A stretch of 64,000 bases of DNA. It comes from Paraeggerthella hongkongensis (GTDB lineage Bacteria > Actinomycetota > Coriobacteriia > Coriobacteriales > Eggerthellaceae). The stretch lies in NCBI RefSeq assembly GCF_003726035.1, contig NZ_QICD01000003.1:91029-155028 (forward strand), read 5' to 3'. The position numbers and the translations under genes were made by a program. A model generated the notes under the pieces. That model made no database searches and was not told where the DNA came from. It saw only the letters and a program-made list of their open reading frames with translations. Of the stretch, positions 52,692 to 60,732 are shown piece after piece. The stretch's first letter is position 1. Every line of letters begins with the position of its first letter.

Positions 52692-53639
52692 CTATATGAA
52701 CGGGTGGAACGCCTCTATCAGAACCGGGACCATCGCCGAGCAGATAACGCCGTTGAGCACCGAAAGCACCACTGTCTCGCCGTTCGTGCAGCGAATGAGC
52801 ATGGGCAGCGTGGTGTCCTCGCTCGTCGCGCCGGCGGGCGCGATGCACGTAGGGTAGTTGAGGTGCCGGGCGATCCAGGGAATGCAGAAGAATGACACCA
52901 ACTCGCGCAGCAGATTCGACAAGAACGTGATGCTGCCCACCTGCGCTCCGGCGATCTCGGTCATCATGACGCCCGACAAGCTGTACCAGCCTAATCCCGA
53001 CGCGATGGCTCCTCCCGTCGGCAGGGAAAGCCCCGTCAAGGGAGCGCACAGCAAACCGCCCGCAACGGATCCGACCACGATGCCGAAGGGAATGATGAGC
53101 ACGCGCACATGATACTGCCGTAGCTTGCCCAAAAGGCCGCGGCTGCCGCCCACGCTAACGCCTACGAACAGCATGAGACCGTACAGGACCAGGTCGGAAT
53201 GGTCGGCCAACGCGTCGAGCGGCGCAAGGTGCACGCCCGCCAATCCGTAGGCTATTCCCAGCGCAAGCGCCCCCACCGCCATGCCGATCATGACGGCTTC
53301 GCCATTGCCGGCAGGCTCCCCCGCCGCTGGCGCCTCCTGCGCAGCAGCCACGTTCGGGCCGGCCGCTTTGCGGGTTATGTCGCTCATGAACCAGTTCGTC
53401 AGGCCGTACACCACCAGAGTCGAAAGAGCCACCGGCACCAGGCAGAACAAGGCGCTCGCCCACCCGACGGTGCCCAGTTCCTCCAAAAACGTGTCGCGCC
53501 CTCCCAGCAAAGCCCCCATCGAGAAGATGAGCAGCGCCGTGAACAGCAGCGTCAGTTTCTCGTTCGCGCCTTTGAGGCGCGCGGGGAACACCGTCGCGCC
53601 CACGAGCACGCCCACGGCCATGATGACGAGCACTTCCAA
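52692..53639 (-). CDS. lysO: LysO-like (DUF340) membrane exporter
   Basis: The 315-residue protein has about eight membrane helices and the LysO/YbjE pattern: GANEKLTLLFTALLIFSMGALLG in the first third, YGLMLFVGVSVGGSRG in the middle, and GLGWYSLSGVMMTEIAGAQVGS followed by ELVSFFCIPWIA. LysO exports lysine and its toxic analogue thialysine in E. coli. A hydrophilic linker (AAAQEAPAAGEPAGNGEA, near residue 105-120) separates the two parts. The start is TTG at 53639 because AAAGGGGG stands upstream and the first helix begins there; the frame to 53750 has no family character. I see no lysine riboswitch upstream. Confidence 0.82.
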   Translation of the reverse strand: MEVLVIMAVGVLVGATVFPARLKGANEKLTLLFTALLIFSMGALLGGRDTFLEELGTVGWASALFCLVPVALSTLVVYGLTNWFMSDITRKAAGPNVAAAQEAPAAGEPAGNGEAVMIGMAVGALALGIAYGLAGVHLAPLDALADHSDLVLYGLMLFVGVSVGGSRGLLGKLRQYHVRVLIIPFGIVVGSVAGGLLCAPLTGLSLPTGGAIASGLGWYSLSGVMMTEIAGAQVGSITFLSNLLRELVSFFCIPWIARHLNYPTCIAPAGATSEDTTLPMLIRCTNGETVVLSVLNGVICSAMVPVLIEAFHPFI

Positions 53640-53692
53640 CCTTGATCCCCCTTTGCTGCGAAAACATCCATTGTAGCGCAAAGCGGCGATAC

Positions 53693-53784
53693 GGGGCTTC
53701 AGGTTCGCGGGGCATGCGTTCGGCTCGCACCGGTTCGCGCCGCGAGCCACGGGACTTCAGGTTCGCCGGGAGCGCGGTCGGCTC
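53693..53784. repeat. Direct repeat at the end of the serine hydrolase gene
   Basis: A 34-bp segment (53693-53726) is repeated with about six differences at 53751-53784; both contain CTTCAGGTTCGC. The second copy covers the last codons and stop of the hydrolase gene, so the first may be a partial duplication of that end. Confidence 0.6.
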
Positions 53785-55391
53785 TCCTTCGCCGGAGGCG
53801 CAGCGGCGCGAACCCGCCCGCGCCCCATGCGCACGGCTACCGCCAGCTTGGCGGCGCCGCCCACAGCAAGGAGCGCCGCGCTTGCCGCCAACACCGCGGC
53901 CACGTCGGGAGCGAAGGTGATCACGTCGCGCCACGGCACCCCGCGCAGGATGGGAAGCGTCAAAACCGCAAGCGGCGCAACAACGTGCAAGGCGACGGCG
54001 CGCGCAGCCAGCATTCGCCTCGCGCGCAACCGCAGCACCGGCGATGCTTGCGATGCGTACGTCGCGCGCATGCGGCGCATCCACCGCCGCAGCAACCCCA
54101 GCGGCGCTGCGCTCGCCAGCAAGACGCAGGCGTACAGCACGTCGTTGCGAACATGCGCCGCCTGCACCCATGAGGCGTCAACCGGGCCTGGATCGGCTCC
54201 CACCGCCGCAGCCACCACGCCGTTCGCCAGCTCGAAGAACAGGTTGTCGCCGCCCGCATGATCGCTCGCATCGCCCAGCACCACCACGCCCAAACCGCGC
54301 TCGGGCAGCAGGCACATGCTTGCCACGTAGTTCTCCACCTGCCCGTCATGAGACAGCACCGTCTCCCCATCGTCCCAGGAAAACGACGTCCAACCCATGC
54401 CGTAGTACGTGTCGCCTTCGGGATCGGGGACGCGATCCATGAACATCGAATCTATTCCCTGCGGCGAAATCACGCGCTCCCCCGCGTCGCTTCGCCCGCC
54501 GTTAAGGTACATCCGCAGATAGCGCGCCATGTCGGAAACGCTTGCCGCCACATAACCCGACGGAGCGGCTCCCCATGCCTCGTCGCTTGGCGCATGCGCG
54601 AACCCATCGGCTACGGACACGCCGAACCAACCGCGATGGCCGGGCGCCATGCCCCTTTCCCGCGCTATCGCGCCGTCGGCCGTCGAGCGGTCCATCCCAA
54701 GGGGAAGAAGCACGTGATCGCGCAGGTACGCCGCGTACTCCTGTCCTGAAGCCGATTCGACGACGCGGCCCAGCAAATCGTAGTTGGCGTTCGCGTACGA
54801 GAACGTCCCGAACGACGCGCCCTTCCGCGCATCGGCAAGCGCATCGTAGTACCCGAAACCGCTCGTCTGATTAAGCAGGGATCGCACCGTAACCTCCGGC
54901 GGAATGCCGTACTGCGGCACGTAACGCGATGCGGGCGCATCAAGGTCGATCTCCCCCGCCTCCACCAGCTGCATCACCGCAAGAGCCGTGAACGACTTGC
55001 TAAGCGACCCTATCGTGAAAAGAGCCTCGGCATCCGGGCAATCCCCCAGCGTACGCAGGTACCGAACGCCCGAAGCATCCACCACGGCCACGGCAACGCC
55101 CGGCACGCCCGTACGGGGCACGTTGTCGTCCAGGTAGGAATCGAGCCGAACCGCAAGCGCGCCGCCTTCGGGCTCCATCCCCTGGGGAGGCGCTTCGTCG
55201 GCCAAATCTCCCAGGTCGCCGCCGTCTTCGACGCCAAGATCCGCAGGCTCGTCGGAGGGCGCCGCAAGATTGGGCTCCTGGTCAGGCACGTCGGCGACAG
55301 GTGCGCAGCCGACAGCTGCACCGGTGCACGAAAGCGCCAAAAAAGCCGCAATCGCCGCACGCCTGCCGATGCTCGCCATCCCGTTCGCCAT
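53757..55391 (-). CDS. Lipoprotein serine hydrolase, beta-lactamase/PBP-like (possible D-alanyl esterase)
   Basis: The 544-residue protein has a signal peptide with lipobox AAVGC (Cys29), an Asp/Glu/Pro-rich linker to about residue 75, then a class C beta-lactamase-like domain with the active-site SLSK (Ser129-Lys132), YAN (Tyr199) and HDG near residue 350. Three membrane segments follow (near residues 415-435, 458-478 and 492-515). Such enzymes include D,D-peptidases and esterases; S. aureus FmtA, of the same fold, removes D-alanine from teichoic acids. The gene starts 19 nt after the dltX-like stop on the same strand, so it is probably the last gene of the dlt operon. A role opposing D-alanylation is an inference from this position. 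ATG 55391 was chosen; GTG 55394 is equally close. Confidence 0.8.
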   Translation of the reverse strand: MANGMASIGRRAAIAAFLALSCTGAAVGCAPVADVPDQEPNLAAPSDEPADLGVEDGGDLGDLADEAPPQGMEPEGGALAVRLDSYLDDNVPRTGVPGVAVAVVDASGVRYLRTLGDCPDAEALFTIGSLSKSFTALAVMQLVEAGEIDLDAPASRYVPQYGIPPEVTVRSLLNQTSGFGYYDALADARKGASFGTFSYANANYDLLGRVVESASGQEYAAYLRDHVLLPLGMDRSTADGAIARERGMAPGHRGWFGVSVADGFAHAPSDEAWGAAPSGYVAASVSDMARYLRMYLNGGRSDAGERVISPQGIDSMFMDRVPDPEGDTYYGMGWTSFSWDDGETVLSHDGQVENYVASMCLLPERGLGVVVLGDASDHAGGDNLFFELANGVVAAAVGADPGPVDASWVQAAHVRNDVLYACVLLASAAPLGLLRRWMRRMRATYASQASPVLRLRARRMLAARAVALHVVAPLAVLTLPILRGVPWRDVITFAPDVAAVLAASAALLAVGGAAKLAVAVRMGRGRVRAAAPPAKESRPRSRRT

Positions 55392-55410
55392 CACGATTGC
55401 ACCCGGCTTC

Positions 55411-55584
55411 CTAGAAACTGTCGTATACGAATTGAACCGGTTGGGAAAAACCGGAGAACACGATAAACCAAGCAAGCAGGGCAACCAGGAGAACCACGGC
55501 TGCGCCGGCCGCCGCAACCAGCAGCCCGGGACGCCGTCGCACCGCGGCGCGCACACCGTCCGCCCACCGACGAAGCGGGCTCAC
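55411..55584 (-). CDS. dltX: DltX-like small membrane protein
   Basis: The 57-residue protein has a basic N-terminus (SPLRRWADGVRAAVRRRPG), one membrane helix (LLVAAAGAAVVLLVALLAWF) and the C-terminal end QFVYDSF. DltX peptides of Firmicutes are 45-50 residues with one helix and a conserved end of the form FIYNEF, which this resembles. DltX contacts DltB and DltD and is needed for D-alanylation. The GTG start overlaps the TGA of dltD (GTGA), with GGGAG seven bases upstream. In Firmicutes dltX is the first gene of the operon; here it follows dltD. It is easy to miss because the same frame stays open through dltD. Confidence 0.65.
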   Translation of the reverse strand: MSPLRRWADGVRAAVRRRPGLLVAAAGAAVVLLVALLAWFIVFSGFSQPVQFVYDSF

Positions 55585-56858
55585 GATGCGCTCCCATCGG
55601 CTACGCCGACAAGCGAGGCGCCCGCATCGCCCGCCGCAGCCAAGCCCTCGGCTCGACCGAAGCCAGCCCCGCCCAGAAACGCGTCGTCGCGCCCGTTCAC
55701 AAAGTTGTAGAACGCCTGCTCGATGCGCACCCAACCGCGCCAGCCGGGATGCACGGTATCGCACAGAAAGTACTTCTCGTACTCGCAGCTGGAGAAGTCG
55801 GCGTACGCAGCCCCTGCCACATCGCACGCGCCGCGCACGCGATCGTAGAACGCGCTGCGCACATCGGCCGTAACTCCCTCGCGGTCGTACCAGGCGCCGT
55901 GCATCGGCAGGATCACCACAAGCGGCTCCAGACCCGTTTCGCGACACACGTCCAAAAAACACGAGAGATCGTCGTATTCGGCATTCGCCTCCGTGAAGTT
56001 CTGCCCGCGCTCCACGTTGTAGCGGGAATTCTTCTGCCAATAGGCGTCGTAAATACCGTACGGGTTGGTGGTGCAGGCGGCAGCGCCGGATGCATCCGCC
56101 TGCGACAGCAGGGCCCTCCAGTCGGGTTCGCCCGTCGGGTTGCCGATCGCGCGAGCAGCGCTCTTGTGCGGAGCCTGCTCGATCACCTGGGACAAGCGGC
56201 TGCGAATGCGCGCGTCTTCCGCAAACGAATACGCCGCATCGTTCACGACGTCGAACGGCGTGTCCCTGTTGGCTGCGGCAAGCTGCCCCGCGTTCACCCC
56301 AAGGGCCGCCATGCGGGATCGAACGTAAGCCTTCGTTTTCTCGGACAGGCGCGGATTGTCGACGAACTGCCGGTACAGGCTGTACGAGAACTTCGAGGGA
56401 AACTTCGCCTGCGCCCCATTGCCCTTGAAAAACCATTGCGGCGACACCACGATCATGACCTTCTTGTTCTTGACCTTGTCGCCGTACGCACCGGCCGCAA
56501 CAACTTGCCACAGGCTTTGATCGTACGCTTCGCCGACGAAAGTCAGATCCACTCCGGTCGCGTTCTCGCCAAACACCACCTGCGGGCACTGCGCGACCTT
56601 GTCCTTCGAAATGTAGAACTCCGACGATCCGAACGCCAGGTGGCCGCCCGCGCTCATCGAAGACAGCGTGAACGCGGTGCTCTCGGACTTCACGCCCGAA
56701 TACACGTAATCGTAAAGCCGTGCCGGATCGTGGTCGGTTTGCCGGGGCAGCCCCCAGGCGCAAAACCCCGCGAACGCCAGCACGGCCGCGAGCAGCGCCG
56801 CAACCACGCCGCGCAGCAAGGCCATGCCCGCAAGACCGGTCGATGCCCCTTTCGCCAT
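55581..56858 (-). CDS. dltD: D-alanyl transfer protein DltD
   Basis: The 425-residue protein has one N-terminal membrane helix (residues 14-36) and an extracellular SGNH-like hydrolase domain. The active-site Ser is in AFGSSEFYIS (GSSE), and the catalytic Asp/His pair is in LCDTVHPGWRGWV near the C-terminus. DltD moves D-alanine from the DltB/DltC intermediate onto teichoic acid on the outside. WFFKGNGAQAKFPSKFSYSLY is another typical DltD block. It follows dltC by 12 nt and overlaps the dltX-like gene. The alternative frame 55411-56763 is a shadow except for its last 57 codons. Confidence 0.92.
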   Translation of the reverse strand: MAKGASTGLAGMALLRGVVAALLAAVLAFAGFCAWGLPRQTDHDPARLYDYVYSGVKSESTAFTLSSMSAGGHLAFGSSEFYISKDKVAQCPQVVFGENATGVDLTFVGEAYDQSLWQVVAAGAYGDKVKNKKVMIVVSPQWFFKGNGAQAKFPSKFSYSLYRQFVDNPRLSEKTKAYVRSRMAALGVNAGQLAAANRDTPFDVVNDAAYSFAEDARIRSRLSQVIEQAPHKSAARAIGNPTGEPDWRALLSQADASGAAACTTNPYGIYDAYWQKNSRYNVERGQNFTEANAEYDDLSCFLDVCRETGLEPLVVILPMHGAWYDREGVTADVRSAFYDRVRGACDVAGAAYADFSSCEYEKYFLCDTVHPGWRGWVRIEQAFYNFVNGRDDAFLGGAGFGRAEGLAAAGDAGASLVGVADGSAS

Positions 56859-56870
56859 GGTCCCGCCCGC

Positions 56871-57125
56871 CTACAGGCGGATCTCCACTTGGCGAATGAT
56901 CAAATCCACCGTGTTCATCTCGTCGCGCTCCACCTCGGTAGGAGCAATGGACACGCCGAACTCCTCTTCGATGGTAACCAAAAGCTCGATAGCCCCCATA
57001 GAGTCCAAAAGGCCAAGTGCGAACAGGTCTTCGCTTCGGCGCTCGCGCACCTCGTCATCGTCGCAGATATCCTCCAAAATGCAGAGCATGCGCTCCTCAA
57101 GCTGATCGTGCGTGACGCTACCCAT
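56871..57125 (-). CDS. dltC: D-alanine carrier protein DltC
   Basis: The 84-residue acyl-carrier-like protein carries D-alanine as a thioester on a phosphopantetheine arm. The attachment Ser is Ser42 in ALGLLDSMGAIELL, and the helices around it are typical (LEERMLCILEDICDD, VTIEEEFGVSI). DltA loads it and DltB uses it. It overlaps dltB by eight bases. Confidence 0.93.
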   Translation of the reverse strand: MGSVTHDQLEERMLCILEDICDDDEVRERRSEDLFALGLLDSMGAIELLVTIEEEFGVSIAPTEVERDEMNTVDLIIRQVEIRL

Positions 57126-58290
57126 TGATCGCTCCTTTCACGAGCATCGTTGCCTGCCCCGAGAACAGCGCGAACCCGATCATCACCAACTGCAGCGTGA
57201 CAAACCAGGACAGCGCCTTAAACCAGGGGTCTTTCTTATGCTGCTTGTAGAACTTCGATTTCTTCTGAAACGCCTCCGTACCCGCCATCACCAAGCCATG
57301 GTACAAGCCGTACAAAAGGTAATTCGGCGTCAGGCCGTGCCAAGCGCCCATAAGCACCATGTCGAACACGAAACCCCAGCACGCCGTGGTCAGACGGCTC
57401 TCGAACCAGCGCTTCTTGAGCGCCAGGCGCGAAAACCGCATGAACACGAAATCGCGCAGCCAAAACGAGAGCGTGATGTTCCATCGGTTCCAAAAATCCT
57501 TGATGTCGATCGACGCGAACGGCGCACGGAAGTTGCGCGGCGTGCGGACGCCGAAGCAGTAGCTAGCGCCCATCGCCATGAGGCTGTACCCTGCGAAGTC
57601 GAAGAACAAGTACAAGCCGTACACGTACGCGGTCTGCACCTGCGCGCCCAGCTCTGCAAGAAGCGGGCCGCCGCCCCATGCGGTCGGCGCGTACAAGCGA
57701 TGCAGCCACACCGCGATTACGAACGTGTACGCCATTCCCACGAGCAGTAGCAGGATACCGCGCGCGAGCAAGCCCGCGTACTCGTCGCGCGTCCGTACCG
57801 CATCGGCATCCTGCGCGAAACGGCGGGAACGGTCGATGGGGCCGGACGTGAACACGGGGAAGAACAGCAGGAAGTACACGTAATCGAACAGGCTCATGCG
57901 CTCGATCAGGCCGTCGCGAATTTCGAAGAGCACCTGCAGCGCTTTGAACGTAATGTAGGAAACGCCCATAAATCCCAGCAGATTCTGATCGAGCACCGCG
58001 CCCGCCTTCGCGGACACGAGCGGCACAAGCGTGACGGCAACGGCCGCATAGAAGCGCGCGTTCGATTTCGGGTCGGCTGAAAGCCACCGCATGCACGCCA
58101 CGGCCACCAGCACGAACCCCGCCGCGATCGTAAAGCCGGCAACGTCCTTCGAGAACAAGCACACGAGCAGCACTACGGACACCACCAGGCCATAGCGCTT
58201 GAGGGGCTTCTCGCGCAGGCCGAGAAAAGCCGCGCCCGCTACCGCTGCGGCCAGCGCCACGAAAAAGCTGGGGTCAGCGTAAAACGACAT
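57118..58290 (-). CDS. dltB: D-alanyl transferase DltB (MBOAT)
   Basis: The 390-residue membrane protein of the MBOAT family has about 11 membrane helices. The signature residues are visible: FFPVFTSGPIDRSRRF, FDFAGYSLMAMGASY, FWNRWNITLSFWLRDFVF, and the catalytic His in VLMGAWHGLTPNYLLYGLYHG. It moves D-alanine across the membrane from DltC toward DltD. It starts 12 nt after the dltA stop and overlaps dltC. Confidence 0.95.
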   Translation of the reverse strand: MSFYADPSFFVALAAAVAGAAFLGLREKPLKRYGLVVSVVLLVCLFSKDVAGFTIAAGFVLVAVACMRWLSADPKSNARFYAAVAVTLVPLVSAKAGAVLDQNLLGFMGVSYITFKALQVLFEIRDGLIERMSLFDYVYFLLFFPVFTSGPIDRSRRFAQDADAVRTRDEYAGLLARGILLLLVGMAYTFVIAVWLHRLYAPTAWGGGPLLAELGAQVQTAYVYGLYLFFDFAGYSLMAMGASYCFGVRTPRNFRAPFASIDIKDFWNRWNITLSFWLRDFVFMRFSRLALKKRWFESRLTTACWGFVFDMVLMGAWHGLTPNYLLYGLYHGLVMAGTEAFQKKSKFYKQHKKDPWFKALSWFVTLQLVMIGFALFSGQATMLVKGAING

Positions 58291-58302
58291 GTGCGCGACC
58301 CG

Positions 58303-59853
58303 TTACGCCTCGGCCAGAGCTTTTCGATCAAGCTTGCCGTTGCAGGTCAGCGGCAGCTCGTCGAACAGCTTCACGGTACGCGGCACCATATACGCAGGAA
58401 CGCGCTCGGCCAGGCCGCGCCGAATCTCCTGGCGAGCGTCAAAGGCGTCGAGCGCAGCAGCCGAAGCGTCCAGCACCACGCATGCCTTCAGATGGGAAAC
58501 GCGCCCGCGGCGCAGCACCGGCACAACGACGGCTTGCTTCACCTGCGGCAACGAAACAATGTTTCTTTCCACGTCTTCGAGCTCGATGCGAAACCCGTTC
58601 ACCTTCACCAGCGCGTCAAATCGTCCTTCGCAGTGCAACACGCCTTCCTTGTCCAATCGACCCAGGTCGCCCGTGCGATACGCCCGCATTTTGCGACCGT
58701 CGGAGCGCATCGACCACGAGAACGCCTCGGCAGTTTTATCGGGATTGCGGTAGTAGCCCTTCGCCACCGTGTCTCCCACGATGACGATCTCGCCGCTTCT
58801 CCCCGGCTCGCACGGCGCCCCCGTTTCGGGGTTCACGATGCGCAGCTCGGTCCCCGGACGAGGACGCCCCACCGGCAAGGGGGTCGCATCCGCAAGCTCG
58901 GCGGGACCGATTTCGGCGTACGTTACCGCTACGGTGGACTCGGTAGGTCCGTAGGTGTTCACAACAAGAGCCTGCGGAAACCGACGCATCAAGTCTTCGG
59001 CCGTCGCATGATGCAGGGTCTCCCCGCAAAAGAGAAACATGCGAACGTCGGAAAGAAGCGCCTGATCGAACGAAGGATCCGCCAGACATAGATCGGCGAA
59101 CGACGGCGTGGAAACCCACACCTGCACGCCCGAGGCGCGCAGATCCTCGAACAGCATGCGCGCATCCTCGGTTTTCTCGCGCGGCACCGCATGCAGGCAA
59201 CCACCCGTCGACAGCGCGCCCACCACTTCGTACTGCGACAGATCGAACGAGTACGGCGGCTGGTCCAGGAACACGCGCGCACCGTCCGATACCACCGGAA
59301 ACGCGCAGAGCCACCGCATGAAGTTCGCCACGTTGTCCGCACTCACCTCGATGCCCTTGGGTCGCCCAGTCGATCCGGACGTGAAAATAAGGTAATGCGT
59401 TTCCTCGCCGGAAACCCAGCAGGAGCGATCGGGGATGCTCGCACGGTCAAACGACAAACCTGCAACCTTGCGCGCATCCACAACGCGGTCCTTGCATGTC
59501 AGCTCTCGCAACGCATCAGGAAGCTCCACGGTGGTCAACAGCACCGGTTCTCCCAATTGCAAAGCAATGTCGGCCAACCGCGATGCCGGCATCTCGACAT
59601 CGACGGGCACAAAGGCGTGCCCGCTTTTCAAACAGCCCAGAAACCCGACGATCATCAAGGGGCCCTTATGCCCCAAAACGACAACCGGCTCGCGATCGCT
59701 CGAGCGTTCGCGCAGCGCGCACGCCACGGCATCGGACATAGTCCACAGCTCGGCGTAGGTCATGGTCGCATCGTCTGCGCGATAGGCCAAAGCATCCGGC
59801 GTCGTCCGCGCCCATCGCTCGACCTCCAGTAAAAACCCGTTCTCGTTCGCCAT
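58303..59853 (-). CDS. dltA: D-alanine--carrier protein ligase DltA
   Basis: The 516-residue adenylating enzyme activates D-alanine with ATP and loads DltC. ANL-family motifs are present: LIFTSGSTGRPKGIEVSADN (A3), NTYGPTESTVAVTYAEI (A5), YRTGDLGRLDKEGVLHCEGR (A7) and the C-terminal LTCNGKLDRKAL with the catalytic Lys. Upstream blocks such as YSFDLSQYEVVGALSTGG are typical of DltA rather than of peptide synthetases. ATG 59853 (MANENGFLLEVERW) begins the family N-terminus. It heads dltA-B-C-D-X-hydrolase; about 300 nt upstream are free for the promoter. Confidence 0.95.
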   Translation of the reverse strand: MANENGFLLEVERWARTTPDALAYRADDATMTYAELWTMSDAVACALRERSSDREPVVVLGHKGPLMIVGFLGCLKSGHAFVPVDVEMPASRLADIALQLGEPVLLTTVELPDALRELTCKDRVVDARKVAGLSFDRASIPDRSCWVSGEETHYLIFTSGSTGRPKGIEVSADNVANFMRWLCAFPVVSDGARVFLDQPPYSFDLSQYEVVGALSTGGCLHAVPREKTEDARMLFEDLRASGVQVWVSTPSFADLCLADPSFDQALLSDVRMFLFCGETLHHATAEDLMRRFPQALVVNTYGPTESTVAVTYAEIGPAELADATPLPVGRPRPGTELRIVNPETGAPCEPGRSGEIVIVGDTVAKGYYRNPDKTAEAFSWSMRSDGRKMRAYRTGDLGRLDKEGVLHCEGRFDALVKVNGFRIELEDVERNIVSLPQVKQAVVVPVLRRGRVSHLKACVVLDASAAALDAFDARQEIRRGLAERVPAYMVPRTVKLFDELPLTCNGKLDRKALAEA

Positions 59854-60153
59854 ACTCTCGCCTCTTCTCTCGCCCCGTTGCGCACCAAGCCGCCCCATGC
59901 GACCGGGGTTCAAGATAGACTTCGAATATCTACGGCGCATCGAGGTCACAGACTGAGCACAAATCGGTAACCGAAACGACGCTCAAAAAGCTGCGCCTTC
60001 ACATGCTGCACACGACAACGAACCGGCGATGCGCGCAGCGGGTCGACATCCGCGCAGCGCGCGCCTTGGACTTCGATCCTATGCGGAAGCACGCGGGTTC
60101 GCAACCTGAGATGCCTGCCGCTATACTGAACCAACCCAAGAGAAAGCAGGTCC

Positions 60154-60648
60154 ATGAAGCCCACCGTGTACATCGACGCCGACGCCTGCCCCGTCACCGC
60201 CGAGACCATCAACATCGCACGAAACCGCAAAATTCCCGTTGTTATCGCAGGCAACTCAACACAGAACCTGCTTCGGCACGTGCGGCGAAGCGACCCCCGT
60301 CAACCCACCGACGGATTCTGGGTCGACACCCTTGCCGTGGGCATCGGCGCCGATGCGGCCGATTTCGCCATCGTACAGGAGCTGAAGCCCGGCGACATCG
60401 TAGTGACGCAAGACATCGGCCTTGCGGCCATGGCGCTTGGGAGACGCGCGCGAGCCATCGGCGTGCGCGGGCGCGTGTACTCGCGCGCGACCATCGATGC
60501 CGACATGCAGATACGCCATCTTGAGAAGAACGTCCGCCGACAAGGCGGCAGGACGAAGGGCCCTGCGGCGTTCGAAGACGAGGATCGCGAACGCTTCGCG
60601 GAGAACCTGCAACGCCTGGTGGACGAGTCGCTTCGCGACGGGGACTAG
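60154..60648 (+). CDS. DUF188/YaiI-YqxD family protein
   Basis: The 164-residue protein has the DUF188 pattern: VYIDADACPVTAETINIARN at the start, VVIAGNSTQNL, VVTQDIGLAAMALGRRARAI and RHLEKNVRRQGGRTKGPAAF at the C-terminus. The family has a PIN/NYN-like nuclease fold predicted from conserved Asp residues (IDADACPV and TQDIGLA), but its substrate is not known. The ATG lies after AAAGCAGG. It converges on the DUF2130 gene. Confidence 0.88.
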   Translation: MKPTVYIDADACPVTAETINIARNRKIPVVIAGNSTQNLLRHVRRSDPRQPTDGFWVDTLAVGIGADAADFAIVQELKPGDIVVTQDIGLAAMALGRRARAIGVRGRVYSRATIDADMQIRHLEKNVRRQGGRTKGPAAFEDEDRERFAENLQRLVDESLRDGD

Positions 60649-60732
60649 CGCAACGTCGAGGGCGGCAAGGCTCCGGAAAGCGAAATCGGACGGCGCACCC
60701 CATCCCGCCGCCCGGACATTGGCAAGCCGTAC

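Noticed and set aside
53640..53756. A lysine riboswitch before lysO
   Set aside because: The spacer is only about 115 nt, holds a partial duplication, and shows none of the five-stem lysine aptamer.
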